From JAGVSR01 sp964458265 (lineage in GTDB: Bacteria > Pseudomonadota > Alphaproteobacteria > Rhizobiales > Hyphomicrobiaceae), in the NCBI GenBank assembly GCA_964458265.1, contig CAYWIF010000004.1, positions 1-64,000 on the forward strand: 64,000 nt of DNA, read 5' to 3'. The notes beneath the pieces are model-generated. The model was given only the letters and a program-made list of their open reading frames with translations. It had not been told where the DNA came from and searched no databases. Shown here piece by piece: positions 50,506 to 60,148 of the stretch (the first letter of the stretch is position 1; each line of letters starts with the position of its first letter). The position numbers were made by a program, and so were the translations under genes.

Positions 50506-52779
50506 TCACCAGCGGAACTGGACGCCGCCGTAAACCGCCCGGCCCGTCCCCGGCTCGAACAATGCGCTCGTCGCCGGATTGGCAAGCGTCGCAATGCTGG
50601 CGCTGGCGATGTAGGCTTCGTCGGTAAGATTGCGGCCCTCAAGATAGGCCGACCAGTTCCCGCCGTTGTCGAACCCGAGCTTCGCGCCCAACAGCGCATA
50701 CGACGTCGTCTTCACGGTGTTCGCGCTATCGACGAAGAACGCCTCGGGCGACCACTCCACATTCGGGCCGGCATAGACGCCGCTCGGGTGCTTGTAGAGA
50801 AGTTCAGCCCGCAAGAAGTGACGCGGCGCCCCCGGCAATTCGTTGTCGCCGAACACGGGATCGTCGTCGAACCGGAAGTCGTTGAACGTATAAGCACCGT
50901 GCAGCCAGAATTCTTCGGCCGCCGGACCAGTCTCGAACACGCTTGAGAAAAGCCGTGCGGCACCGCCAATTTCGACGCCCTGATGGATACTCTTATCGAG
51001 ATTGACCTGAGTACAGGTCCCTGTCGCACCAACCGCCAAGCACTGAAACTCGTTCTCGATATTCGACCGGTAGAGCGCCACGTCCCAGCGAAATCCGGGA
51101 TATATCCCACGCGTCCCGATCTCGTAAGTCGTTGCCCGTTGCACATCGAGCGACGTTGTAGCCGTGCCGTTCAACGTGACTTCGACAAACGTCGGCGCCT
51201 CTCCGCTCCGCGAAATGTTGCCGAAAATCTGCCACTCCCTGGTTGGCTCCCAGATGAACCCGCCCTTCGGACTCCAGAAATCCCAATCGGCCTGCCCTGA
51301 CGTGGCAACACCAGAAATCTGCCGCTGCTCGCGTTCCACATCGTTGTACTGCACGCCGCCGACAAGCGCGAACGACGGCACGATGAAGAACGAATTTTCC
51401 GCGTAGAAGGTCGTGTTGTCCGACATCTGCTTTGCGTCGGAGACCAGCGGTCCACGATTGCCGCCGATACTGGTGAATTGCTTGGCGCGTATTTCCCCGT
51501 TGTGAATGGCGACACCCGCCACAAGGCGGTTTCGATAACCGCTGTAAACGTGGTCGTCCACGATCCTGCCGAATCCGCCGTATTCGTCATGCTGGTTGTC
51601 GAGCACCCGGAAAATCGGGTGATCGAGGTGACGGTCCATATAAAAGCCGCCGAATTCCACGAACGTCCCGTCTTGAACCCGATAGGTCGTCGTGTTGGCC
51701 ACGCGCACCGTTTCGAGATTGCGTTCATAGTCGAGCGCGATGTTCGTAGGATTTGGTGTCTTCGGAGAGTTCAGGGCAGTACTCCGCGTCACCGCGCCAG
51801 GAATCTTCTGCTCAATGTCGTTGGCGTTCAGGTAAAACCGTGTCTCCAGATCAGGCGTCAATTTGAAGCCAATGTTCGCACTGCCACGGACACTCTCGCC
51901 GCTGCTGTGGTCACGGAAGCCATCGGCCTCCTGCCATGTCCCGGTGATAAAGTAATCGGTATTGCCCGAAACGGCGCCCGAAGAAAAGGACGTCTTGATG
52001 AGCCCAAAACTTCCGATGTCGATACGCGCGCCGAACAGATCGCTGTCATAACCGGTGGGCGTCACGAAGTTGATCGCGCCGCCGAGCGAATTGGCCCCGA
52101 ATTGAAGCGCATTGGCGCCCTTGTAGACCTCGATATAGCGATACGCGGTCGGGTCGATCTCCTGGAAGTCGCTTGATCCGTCGGCCGTCGTGATCGGGAT
52201 GACGCCATCCATCAGCAGCGTGACGCCGCGTCCGTGGAAATTCCGCGACAATCCCGAGCCGCGGATCGAAAGACGGCTGTCCTCACCCCACTTTGGCTGG
52301 ATGAAAACGCCCGGAACATAATCCAGCGCGTCTTTCAATGTGATTGCAGGCGTATTGTCCTTGTACTCCTCAGCCGGCACGATATCGACACCGCCTGGAG
52401 TCCGGTTGATCTCGGCCCGCGCTTCCGCCGCGGTCGGCACCCCGAGACTTCCCGAGCGCGTACCCGGCTGCACCACGGCATACGGATTTTTTGGATCGGT
52501 ATCTGCCGGCGGCGCGTCGCTGCTCTGGGCTTCACTGGCCGCAACAGGCACCGGCTCACTTTGATTGGCGGCCGGTTTCGGCTGTGGCTTCGGCTTGGCC
52601 TTCACCGCAACTGGCTTCGGCTTCACAGCCTGTTCCGGCTGCTGCACCTCGACGGGCGGCAGCTCACTCTGGCTCGCATTCTGTGCAAAGGCCTCAGGCG
52701 CAGTGATGGACAGGACGCTGAACGTCAGAACCGCAAAGGGTGCGGCGGCGCGATAACGCGCATGTGGATACGACGACAT
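50506..52779 (-). CDS. TonB-dependent outer-membrane receptor, probable copper/metal uptake
   Basis: The start MSSYPHARYR gives 757 residues with a signal peptide (cut near AFA-QNA), a TonB-box-like LPPVEVQ, a Lys/Pro-rich stretch (~50-75, KPKPVAVKAKPKPQPKP), a plug domain (~125-240, ALDYVPGVFIQPKWGEDSRLSIRGSG) and a beta-barrel ending in Phe-Arg-Trp (GGVQFRW). Substrate is inferred: the gene lies between a DUF2946 gene and a copper-chaperone fusion, an arrangement associated with copper import. A siderophore role cannot be excluded. Confidence 0.88.
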   Translation of the reverse strand: MSSYPHARYRAAAPFAVLTFSVLSITAPEAFAQNASQSELPPVEVQQPEQAVKPKPVAVKAKPKPQPKPAANQSEPVPVAASEAQSSDAPPADTDPKNPYAVVQPGTRSGSLGVPTAAEARAEINRTPGGVDIVPAEEYKDNTPAITLKDALDYVPGVFIQPKWGEDSRLSIRGSGLSRNFHGRGVTLLMDGVIPITTADGSSDFQEIDPTAYRYIEVYKGANALQFGANSLGGAINFVTPTGYDSDLFGARIDIGSFGLIKTSFSSGAVSGNTDYFITGTWQEADGFRDHSSGESVRGSANIGFKLTPDLETRFYLNANDIEQKIPGAVTRSTALNSPKTPNPTNIALDYERNLETVRVANTTTYRVQDGTFVEFGGFYMDRHLDHPIFRVLDNQHDEYGGFGRIVDDHVYSGYRNRLVAGVAIHNGEIRAKQFTSIGGNRGPLVSDAKQMSDNTTFYAENSFFIVPSFALVGGVQYNDVEREQRQISGVATSGQADWDFWSPKGGFIWEPTREWQIFGNISRSGEAPTFVEVTLNGTATTSLDVQRATTYEIGTRGIYPGFRWDVALYRSNIENEFQCLAVGATGTCTQVNLDKSIHQGVEIGGAARLFSSVFETGPAAEEFWLHGAYTFNDFRFDDDPVFGDNELPGAPRHFLRAELLYKHPSGVYAGPNVEWSPEAFFVDSANTVKTTSYALLGAKLGFDNGGNWSAYLEGRNLTDEAYIASASIATLANPATSALFEPGTGRAVYGGVQFRW

Positions 52780-52850
52780 AGGACGGAAATTCCCCCGATT
52801 GAACGCGAACGCGAGGGCGTGCAAGGGCACACCCTGGGTTTAGGTCAGGT

Positions 52851-53258
52851 TCAAGCGAGGTACGGTGGGGCGCGCGGGCCGTGCGCAGGTCCGGCACGGG
52901 CCGGCGGCACGGCAAACGCCATGAGCGGGATGATCGCCACGGCATCGACACCGGCAGGTACCACGGCGGCGGCGGCAAGCTCGGGCGCGATCAAGGACGC
53001 AAGCGCGCCCACGGCACACGGCTCACCCGCGTGCTTGGCCAACGGTTCGGGATGATCGTCACCGCTGCCGTTGGCATCGACCAGCTTTGGTCCGCTGGCC
53101 GTGCAGATGACGATCTTGAAGGATTGCCCGTCGCGGCCCGAGAAGTCCGGCATGAAGCCGGCCGGGATGAGTGCCTTGAGCACAAACGCGACAAGCAGCG
53201 CATGGCCGAGCCACACGCGCACGCGGCGCAACGCTGCAATTGTCCCCACACACCCCAT
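52851..53258 (-). CDS. DUF2946-like secreted/membrane protein
   Basis: The 135-residue protein has an N-terminal hydrophobic helix (WLGHALLVAFVLKALIPAGFMPDF), the IPAGFMPD and VICTASGPK segments typical of the DUF2946 family, a Cys in HAGEPCAVGAL and a second hydrophobic segment. Members often accompany TonB receptors and copper chaperones and may bind metal in the envelope; function is not proven. First gene of the leftward operon with the receptor and YcnI-PCuAC. Divergent from the DUF3008 gene over 177 bp. Confidence 0.75.
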   Translation of the reverse strand: MGCVGTIAALRRVRVWLGHALLVAFVLKALIPAGFMPDFSGRDGQSFKIVICTASGPKLVDANGSGDDHPEPLAKHAGEPCAVGALASLIAPELAAAAVVPAGVDAVAIIPLMAFAVPPARAGPAHGPRAPPYLA

Positions 53259-53435
53259 GCTCCGAAACTAGGCTCAAAGCGGAAGAAAGCGCAAGCGCCC
53301 GGCTGTGCACTGGCCGAGCTAAATGGACGCGCCAGCTGCATTCCGGCCACGGCGATCGAGAGCAGTCCTTGACCCTCGGACCTCGGAACCCACTCTAAGG
53401 TTCGACGTTCCCCGCCTTTGATCTGGAGAAAATCC

Positions 53436-53672
53436 ATGCCCGCAAGATCCAAGAAGCAGCAGATGGCCGCCGGTGCAGCCCTGTCCGCCAAACGCGGCGA
53501 AATCCCCAAATCGAAACTCAAGGGCGCTTCGCGGGACATGGTGGAAACCATGACCGAAAAGGAACTCCGCGACATGGCTTCGACCCCGCGTAATGAGCTT
53601 CCGAAAGTGGCAGGCAAACCGGCCGCGAAACGTCAAGCGGGTACGGCGAAAAGCGCGCGCGCGAGGACGTGA
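53436..53672 (+). CDS. DUF3008-family small basic protein
   Basis: The 78-residue product starts MPARSKKQQMAAGAALSAKRGE, the characteristic opening of the DUF3008 family, and contains LKGASRDMVETMTEKELRDMAST, then a Lys/Ala-rich tail. TGGAG lies 7 bp before the ATG; an in-frame earlier ATG (53418) would place the ribosome site within the gene. Function of the family is unknown; the charge suggests nucleic-acid contact, which is speculation. Confidence 0.85.
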   Translation: MPARSKKQQMAAGAALSAKRGEIPKSKLKGASRDMVETMTEKELRDMASTPRNELPKVAGKPAAKRQAGTAKSARART

Positions 53673-53683
53673 TCGCCCGCTTA

Positions 53684-53707
53684 GGCTCAACAACTAACTA
53701 TTGAGCC
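53684..53707 (+). terminator. Hairpin after the DUF3008 gene
   Basis: GGCTCAA (53684-53690) pairs with TTGAGCC (53701-53707) around a 10-nt loop, 12 bp after the stop codon. There is no proper T-run, so termination is probable but not certain. Confidence 0.45.
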
Positions 53708-53783
53708 GCCATTCTTTCGCCGGAACTCGATGGCCGCTTCTCTTTCAGGAGGGCTCACTCATCCCGGCGGAAGGGCGTGAGCC

Positions 53784-54668
53784 ATGGCAAATTTCGATTA
53801 CGACACGGCGTGGGACGACGAGGCCATCGATGTGCGCGATGTCCCGAACCGGCAAGGTTACGAGATTTCCGAATTCTACCCCGGTGAACGCATCGGCGCG
53901 GCGCCGCCGAGCCGGACGCGCCGCACGATGCGAAAACTCGCCGCCGTCGTGACAATCGGCACGTGCATTTGGGCCGGCTTCGAAACGCGATCTTTATGGC
54001 AGCCGTGGTTTGACATTGCGCTGGACCGCGCGCGTTCTGAGATCGCCCGCACGCACGTCGCGCTGCCCGCGCCACCGCCTGCGGCGCCAACACCATCCCC
54101 GCCCGCAGCCGTAGAACCGCTCGCTGCCCCAACCGAAGTCGCGACAATTGCCGGCACGGCTCCACAACCGCCGCCCGTCACTGTTCCCGTCTTGCCCCAA
54201 CCGCAGCCCGATCCCGCATCGCCTGCGCCACCGTCCAAGGCAACGCCGCCGTCCAGCATCCAAACCTCTTCGATCGAAGCTGAACCGGACGCACGACTGC
54301 TCGAGCCCACCGTCGACGCAAACGATCCCAACCAGAAGCGCGCCTCGGCGGCCGGCCTGCACCCGCACGTCTCGAAGGTTCTGCTGTCGAGCATGTCGAA
54401 TGCGGATTACCGCAACGCCGCGACGGCCATTCGCAACGCCCTCGCCGAAACCGCCGATTCCGATAAGTACATCTGGCCCCGGGCACGCGATAAATCGCTC
54501 GCCGTTTTCCAGGTGCACTTCGTGACCAGCGCCTCCGAAAATTGCCGCCGCTACATCGTCACCGTCGTCAAGAATGGATGGACCACCACCGCGCCGCCGA
54601 TGGAAAAATGCGGGATCGCAAAGCCGCGCCGCAGCGCTTCGGCGGGAAACGCTGCGGCGGCACACTAG
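53784..54668 (+). CDS. Hypothetical membrane-anchored protein with Pro-rich linker
   Basis: I do not recognise this 294-residue protein. A polar 50-residue N-terminus (many Asp, Tyr) precedes one hydrophobic helix (about 51-65, KLAAVVTIGTCIWAGF), then an Ala/Pro-rich linker (~92-160) and a small C-terminal domain (~190-275) with two Cys (ENCRRYIV and MEKCGIA) that could form a disulfide if periplasmic. GTGAGCC-containing leader gives no clear ribosome site beyond GGAAGGG about 12 bp upstream. Convergent with the metal-efflux operon, 22 bp apart. Confidence 0.7.
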   Translation: MANFDYDTAWDDEAIDVRDVPNRQGYEISEFYPGERIGAAPPSRTRRTMRKLAAVVTIGTCIWAGFETRSLWQPWFDIALDRARSEIARTHVALPAPPPAAPTPSPPAAVEPLAAPTEVATIAGTAPQPPPVTVPVLPQPQPDPASPAPPSKATPPSSIQTSSIEAEPDARLLEPTVDANDPNQKRASAAGLHPHVSKVLLSSMSNADYRNAATAIRNALAETADSDKYIWPRARDKSLAVFQVHFVTSASENCRRYIVTVVKNGWTTTAPPMEKCGIAKPRRSASAGNAAAAH

Positions 54669-54690
54669 CGGATTTAAGCCTTGCCCTCGA

Positions 54691-55074
54691 TCAGTCCAGC
54701 TTGACCCGGACCTGCTCGGGTTCGTGGTCGGGCATCGTCAATGTGACGACGATCACCGTGCCCTTGCCGGCCTTGAACGCACCTGTTCCCTTGAGAAAGT
54801 TTGCCGCATCGGATGCGAGTGTGATGTCCTCCTTCTTGCCTTCTGACAGGACTGTGGCCTTGGCCGTCGCCGCGCTCACATCTTCCGGTTTGCCGTCTTC
54901 CCCCTCGACATAAATTTCAATCGTACCGTCCCTCGCCACGACCTCCAGGTGATGATGGCCGCTTTCCACGACCTTGCCGCCGTGCTTGCCGGCATGGCTG
55001 TGACCTTCCTCGGCGAACGCTGGTGCGGTGAAGACGAAGAGTGTGCCGAGAAGCAATGCAGAGCGCTTAATCAT
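54691..55074 (-). CDS. His-rich periplasmic protein of metal-efflux operon
   Basis: The 127-residue protein starts MIKRSALLLGTLFVFTAPAFAE (signal peptide). The mature N-terminus is His-rich (GHSHAGKHGGKVVESGHHHLEV), followed by a beta-rich domain rich in charged residues. This pattern suggests a periplasmic metal-binding accessory of the preceding RND pump, whose stop is 28 bp upstream. Metal specificity is not visible. A frame 15 codons longer upstream is less likely because the signal peptide would be buried. Confidence 0.75.
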   Translation of the reverse strand: MIKRSALLLGTLFVFTAPAFAEEGHSHAGKHGGKVVESGHHHLEVVARDGTIEIYVEGEDGKPEDVSAATAKATVLSEGKKEDITLASDAANFLKGTGAFKAGKGTVIVVTLTMPDHEPEQVRVKLD

Positions 55075-55102
55075 TTGGGATTTCTCCAGTTTGGTTGATG
55101 GT

Positions 55103-58100
55103 TCAAAACGCTTCGGCATGGGCGTTGTCGCCTTTTGCCGATGCGAGATTTTCGAGTGGCTTGCGTCCCAGCAGCAGGAACAGCACCGGTGTCAGAAACG
55201 CATCCAGCAGCGTCGCTGAAATGAGCCCTCCGAAAATGGTCACGGCCACGGGGCTCAGAATTTCCTTGCCCGGTTCGCCGGCCCCGATCATGAGCGGAAC
55301 GAGAGCGATACTCGCCGACAACGCCGTCATCAGGACGGGCGTGAGGCGTTCGAGTGTGCCGCGGATGATCATTTTGCGGCCGAAGGTTTCGCCTTCGAAC
55401 AGCACCAGATTGATGTAGTGGCTGATCTTGAGGATGCCGTTTCGCGTTGCGATGCCCACCAGCGTTATGAACCCGATGGCGCTGGCCACCGAAAAACTAT
55501 GCCCGGCGATCCACAGCGCTGCCACACTGCCGATGAGCGCCAGCGGCACATTGGCCATGATGATGAGCGCGAGGCTCGCCGACTGATAGCGCGAATAGAG
55601 CACCACAAAGATCAGCCCGAGCGAGACCAGCGACAGCAAGGCGATGAGCTGCGAGGCCTCCTCCTGCGCCTGGAATTGCCCTTCGAGGCTCGTGAAGTAG
55701 CCTTGCGGAAACTGGGCAGCCTGAACCTCCCGCCGGATGTCTTCCACAATGCGCGCCAGATCCGACCCGTCCGTATTGGCGAGGACCGCAATGCGCCGCC
55801 GCCCATTCTCGCGCAGGATCTGGTTAGGCCCGTCCGTCTCCACAACATCAGCCACCGACTTCAGCGGAATGCGCCCTGCCGGGCTCTCGATCAGCACCTC
55901 GCCCAGCGCATGCGTGTTGCGATCCGCATCACTCAACCGGAGCACCACATCGAACCGCTTGGACTGGTCGACGACCTGCGAGACGACACGTCCGTTCGAC
56001 AGCGTCTCGAGAGCCTTCGTGATGTCGTTCGGGTTTAGCCCGTAGCGCTTGGCCTTATCGTAATCGATCTGAACCTGCAGTTGCGGAATGCGAACCTGCT
56101 TTTCCGTCTGCAGGTCGGTGACGCCCGGAATGCGTTTGATGCGGCTTTCCAGGTCGCCCGCCAAGCTGCGCAGCGTGTCGTAGTCGTCGCCATAAATCTT
56201 GAGGGCAATCTGCGCCCGGACGCCCGACAGCATGTGATCAAGGCGATGCGCGATGGGTTGGCCGACCGCAATGCTTGCGGGCAGCACCGACAGCCGCTGG
56301 CGGATGTCCGCCAGCACATCTTCCCGGCTCCGCTCGGATTTCTTAAGGTCGATATCGAGTTCGCTGTTGTGTACGCCTTCGGCATGTTCATCGAGTTCGG
56401 CGCGCCCCGTCCGGCGGCCGACGGTTTGAACCTCCGGAACCTCCATCACGATTTTTTCCGCGAGTTGGCCGATACGGTTCGACTCCGCGAGGCTGATGCC
56501 TGGCTGCAGGATCACGCTGACGAGTACGGTGCCTTCGTTGAATGCCGGCAGGAACGCCCGCGGCAGCATCAGCCCGGCCCCAATCGCTCCAAGGACCGCA
56601 AGCGCCGGCAGCCCGATCACGAACCCTGGCCGGTCAAACGCCCATTCCAGGCCACGTCTCTGCAAGGCTTTGAGGGTCCGCACGAGCCAGGTTTCGTGCT
56701 CCGCCAGATTCTTCATGCGCGGCAACAGCCAGTAGGCGAGCACAGGCGTCACCGTCATTGAAACCACCAGGCTCGCCAGGATGGAGACGATGAATGCGAT
56801 GCCGAGCGGCGTAAAAAGCCGCCCCTCGATGCCGGAAAGCGCGAACAGCGGCAGAAACACCAGTACGATGATCACCGTGGCATAGAGAATGCCCGAGCGA
56901 ACCTCGATCGAGGCGTCTCCCACGACAGTCTCGATGCTGCGGCGATCCCTCCCTGCCGCCGCCCGGTGTAACCCGAGCCGCCGGTAGATGTTCTCCACAT
57001 CCACCACCGCGTCATCCACCAGCGCCCCGATGGCGATCGCCAGGCCTCCGAGCGTCATGGTGTTGATCGTCAATCCCATCAACTGGAAGACAATCACCGT
57101 CGTCAGCACAGACAACGGAATGGCGACCAGAGAGATGAATGTGGTCTGCCAATTGAGCAGAAAGGCAAACAGCACGATGGCGACAACGATGAGCGCTTCG
57201 ACAAGGACCTTCAGGACGTTCTCGATTGACGTTTCGATAAAGGTTGCCTGACGGAATTGAATGTCGGTCACCCGCACACCCGCCGGCATCACGCGCTGAA
57301 GATCGGGCAGCATGGCCTCGATCTGGCGCGTTATCGTCACCGTGTCGGCGCTAGGCTGCTTCTGCACGGCCAGGATCACGGCGGGCTTGCCTTGATAGCC
57401 AGCATCGCCCCGCTTGGTCCGCGCCGCGAAATCCACGTCCGCAACCTGGCTCAGCGCAATCGACTGTCCGTCGCGATAGGCGACCACAAGGTTCTTCAAG
57501 TCTTCTATTTTCGCGGTGCGCGCAATGTTGCGGATCAGATACTCGCGCGCCTTCAGATCAACGAACCCGCCGCCGGTGTTCGTACCGAACTGTTGGATGG
57601 CTCTTTCGATCGCCTCGACGCTGACATCGAGACCGGCCATGCGCCGCGGATCGGGAACCACCCGGTATTGGCGGACTTCGCCGCCGATTGGGATCACTTG
57701 TGACACCCCCGGAACGGTCAGGAGCTGCGGCCGAACGGTGAAATCCGCAACCTCGCGCAGCATCATCGGGTCCTGCGCTTCGCCCGACATGGCAATCAGC
57801 ATGATCTCGCCCATGATCGACGAGATCGGACCCATCTGCGCCTGCACGCTTGCCGGCAACTGCTCGCGGACGAGTTGCAAGCGCTCGGCGACCTGCTGTC
57901 GCGCCAAATAGATCTCTGTCGACCAGTCGAACTCGATGTAAACGATCGACAGTCCCGCACTCGACACGGAACGGACGCGCGTGACGCCCGGCATCCCGTT
58001 CATCGCCGTTTCGATCGGGAACGTAACGAGAAGCTCGACTTCCTCCGGCGCGAGACCCTCGGTCTCCGCCATCAGCGTCACGGTCGGCCGGTTGAGATCG

Positions 58101-58219
58101 GGAAACACGTCGACAGGCAGCGTCCTCAGCGTGGCAAGCCCATAGACCATGAGGGCCACACCGCCGATCAGCACGAACAGCCGGTTGGCGAGGCTGGCGC
58201 GGACAATTGCGTTAAACAC
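55103..58219 (-). CDS. Heavy-metal RND efflux pump (CzcA/CusA family)
   Basis: A 1038-residue HME-type RND transporter: MFNAIVRASLANRLFVLIGG start, VDVFPDLNRPTVTLMAETEGLAPEEVE near the first periplasmic loop, the helix-4 relay GALVDDAVVDVENIYRRLGLH, and a second-half segment VASAIGFITLVGIATRNGILKISHY, all typical of the metal branch as opposed to the drug branch at 44.4 kb. It should export divalent or monovalent metal from the periplasm. The metal cannot be told from sequence alone. It follows its adaptor by 12 bp. Confidence 0.93.
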   Translation of the reverse strand: MFNAIVRASLANRLFVLIGGVALMVYGLATLRTLPVDVFPDLNRPTVTLMAETEGLAPEEVELLVTFPIETAMNGMPGVTRVRSVSSAGLSIVYIEFDWSTEIYLARQQVAERLQLVREQLPASVQAQMGPISSIMGEIMLIAMSGEAQDPMMLREVADFTVRPQLLTVPGVSQVIPIGGEVRQYRVVPDPRRMAGLDVSVEAIERAIQQFGTNTGGGFVDLKAREYLIRNIARTAKIEDLKNLVVAYRDGQSIALSQVADVDFAARTKRGDAGYQGKPAVILAVQKQPSADTVTITRQIEAMLPDLQRVMPAGVRVTDIQFRQATFIETSIENVLKVLVEALIVVAIVLFAFLLNWQTTFISLVAIPLSVLTTVIVFQLMGLTINTMTLGGLAIAIGALVDDAVVDVENIYRRLGLHRAAAGRDRRSIETVVGDASIEVRSGILYATVIIVLVFLPLFALSGIEGRLFTPLGIAFIVSILASLVVSMTVTPVLAYWLLPRMKNLAEHETWLVRTLKALQRRGLEWAFDRPGFVIGLPALAVLGAIGAGLMLPRAFLPAFNEGTVLVSVILQPGISLAESNRIGQLAEKIVMEVPEVQTVGRRTGRAELDEHAEGVHNSELDIDLKKSERSREDVLADIRQRLSVLPASIAVGQPIAHRLDHMLSGVRAQIALKIYGDDYDTLRSLAGDLESRIKRIPGVTDLQTEKQVRIPQLQVQIDYDKAKRYGLNPNDITKALETLSNGRVVSQVVDQSKRFDVVLRLSDADRNTHALGEVLIESPAGRIPLKSVADVVETDGPNQILRENGRRRIAVLANTDGSDLARIVEDIRREVQAAQFPQGYFTSLEGQFQAQEEASQLIALLSLVSLGLIFVVLYSRYQSASLALIIMANVPLALIGSVAALWIAGHSFSVASAIGFITLVGIATRNGILKISHYINLVLFEGETFGRKMIIRGTLERLTPVLMTALSASIALVPLMIGAGEPGKEILSPVAVTIFGGLISATLLDAFLTPVLFLLLGRKPLENLASAKGDNAHAEAF

Positions 58220-58231
58220 AATGAGCCTCCC

Positions 58232-59965
58232 TTACCGGATCTGATTGATGATTTCGGCTCCAACAGTCACCACGCGCTCGCCGGGCTTGATGCCCGCAAC
58301 GGCGAGCACGCGCTCCCCGTCGATGGGCTCGGTCTTGACCGTCGCCGCGCGAAACCGTTCGGGGCCCTCCTTGATCCAAACGCGTGCCAATCCATTGTCC
58401 GCGCGCACCACCGCCGCCGCCGGCAGCTCGATGCCTTCCACCGTCCCCTCCGCTTGCACAACGATCTTCAACGGCGCACCGATGGCGAGCCCCGAATGCT
58501 CCTCGTCGATCCGGAACAGCGATGGACGTGACTGCTGACGCAGCGTCGGCGAGCGTCCCGCGTAGGATAGTTTCAAGGCATGTCCTTCGCCGTCCACCGC
58601 CTGCGCCGACGCAATCTCGCCGCCGGCATGTCCGGCATCCCCGATGCCCTCAACCCACAGCTTCTTGGGATCGACAATCTCAAACAGCGTGTCGCGTGCA
58701 GAGACGACCTGCCCGGCCCGCACGGTGGCGACCGAGATCGTGCCGCTCACTGGGGCCTTCAGCGGAATGAGTTCGGTGTCTTTCGGCTGCAGGACGCGCT
58801 GTTGCTCACGCAGAGCCACGATCTCCGCCCGCGTATCGTCGATCTGGCTCTTGGCGACGACGCTGGCAATCCGCGTCAGCCGATCGAGCTTCTGTTCGGC
58901 GATGACGAGCTTGCCTGCCACTTCCGCACGCAGTTGCTGCATGGTGCCGAGATCCGCGACGGGAATTGAGGGCGCGAGCAGTGCGAGCACTTCACCCGCC
59001 GTGACCTCCTGACCCGCATACGAAATGCCCCGCGCGCCCACCTCGATCTGGCCGTCCATCGGCGCTTGCACCAACCCGAAGGACGACGGATCGGGAATAA
59101 CCGTGCCGATCAACTCGCGTACCCGCGCCGCAGTCGAACTTGCGGCGGGTCGCGTGCGCACGCCAAGCAGCCTCTGTGTAAGCTTTGGAACGAAAACGCT
59201 GCCGTCCGGCAACTTGCGTGGCGCGTTCGATCCCGCCGTCGCAATCCCTGAATCATGTCCGCCCTCGCCGTGATCGTGTCCCGGACCGGCCCGCGTCTCG
59301 GTTGCCAGAAACGCCCCGGCGGCGACCGCCAGTACGAGAATTTTCGTCGCACTGCGCAGCGCTATCGGCCTTGCGGGCTGTTCGAGGGCCGATCCAGTCG
59401 GTAGCACGTTGTCGTCGATGGCACGCCGTTTCGTGGTCCGGAATGCCAAGGCCAACACAAATCCAAGCGCCACCGCGCCCGCCAGCAGAGCCATGATGAA
59501 AGGATGCGACAAGGCATCGGTCAGAGGCGCCGTGCGGACCGTTGCCGCGCTTTCACCGGCCGCATCAATTTTCCAAATCCCGTTCAAGAGATCGGCTTCG
59601 GTTCCAGCCGTGACCGAAAATACGAGAGCCTTGCTGCCCGGTTGATCCACCCAATCGGCTTCCAGTTCGTACATTCCCGGCTCGGTTTCGCGCGCGAGCA
59701 GCGAGGTAATGCCCTCGCCCGAAACTTCGATGGTCGCCCCGCCTATGGGCTCGTTTGTGTCGGGACGATCCAGAAACATGACGAGGCGATGGCCTTCGGC
59801 CGTCGCGACCAGTTCTATTCCAGAGCCCACACTTTCGAGCCGGGGCGCCTGCGTGGAAGGCGGCGGGGGTCCATCGTCGTGGCCGCCGTGGTCATGCCCG
59901 GGCCCGGCCCACGCGGCCGAGGCCGCCAGAACAAAAATCGCGGTGAGTGCCGATTTGAGAAGCAT
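58232..59965 (-). CDS. Metal-efflux adaptor with an extra N-terminal membrane module
   Basis: The 577-residue protein appears to be a fusion. Residues 1-~190 form a secreted module: signal peptide ending AAWA, His-rich GPGHDHGGHDDG, a beta domain and a membrane helix (~153-173). From ~205 a second signal-like segment (ATKILVLAVAAGAFLATETRA) and a second His-rich GPGHDHGEGGHDSG precede a canonical membrane fusion protein with lipoyl halves (VQAPMDGQIEVGARGISYAGQEV and LKAPVSGTISVATVRAGQVV) and helical hairpin. It pairs with the CzcA-like pump 12 bp downstream. Confidence 0.88.
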   Translation of the reverse strand: MLLKSALTAIFVLAASAAWAGPGHDHGGHDDGPPPPSTQAPRLESVGSGIELVATAEGHRLVMFLDRPDTNEPIGGATIEVSGEGITSLLARETEPGMYELEADWVDQPGSKALVFSVTAGTEADLLNGIWKIDAAGESAATVRTAPLTDALSHPFIMALLAGAVALGFVLALAFRTTKRRAIDDNVLPTGSALEQPARPIALRSATKILVLAVAAGAFLATETRAGPGHDHGEGGHDSGIATAGSNAPRKLPDGSVFVPKLTQRLLGVRTRPAASSTAARVRELIGTVIPDPSSFGLVQAPMDGQIEVGARGISYAGQEVTAGEVLALLAPSIPVADLGTMQQLRAEVAGKLVIAEQKLDRLTRIASVVAKSQIDDTRAEIVALREQQRVLQPKDTELIPLKAPVSGTISVATVRAGQVVSARDTLFEIVDPKKLWVEGIGDAGHAGGEIASAQAVDGEGHALKLSYAGRSPTLRQQSRPSLFRIDEEHSGLAIGAPLKIVVQAEGTVEGIELPAAAVVRADNGLARVWIKEGPERFRAATVKTEPIDGERVLAVAGIKPGERVVTVGAEIINQIR

Positions 59966-60148
59966 CGTTGAAACCGATCCGTTGCAATTGAGCGAGTTGC
60001 AACCGGCGGCGATGTCCCGCAGAGCATGGCTCTAAGTCTCCCTGGCCAACAGAGAGTCTAGAGCGCAAGCAGGATCGCGGGCTGAACCACACGCCGGGTC
60101 AAGAGCGCTGAACGGCCGGCCTGGCATGGCAGGCGGGCTTGCAGCGCG

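Noticed and set aside
49024..50946. 640-codon plus-strand frame opposite the SYLF and YcnI-PCuAC genes
   Set aside because: Spans several real minus-strand genes and an intergenic gap; no domain visible.
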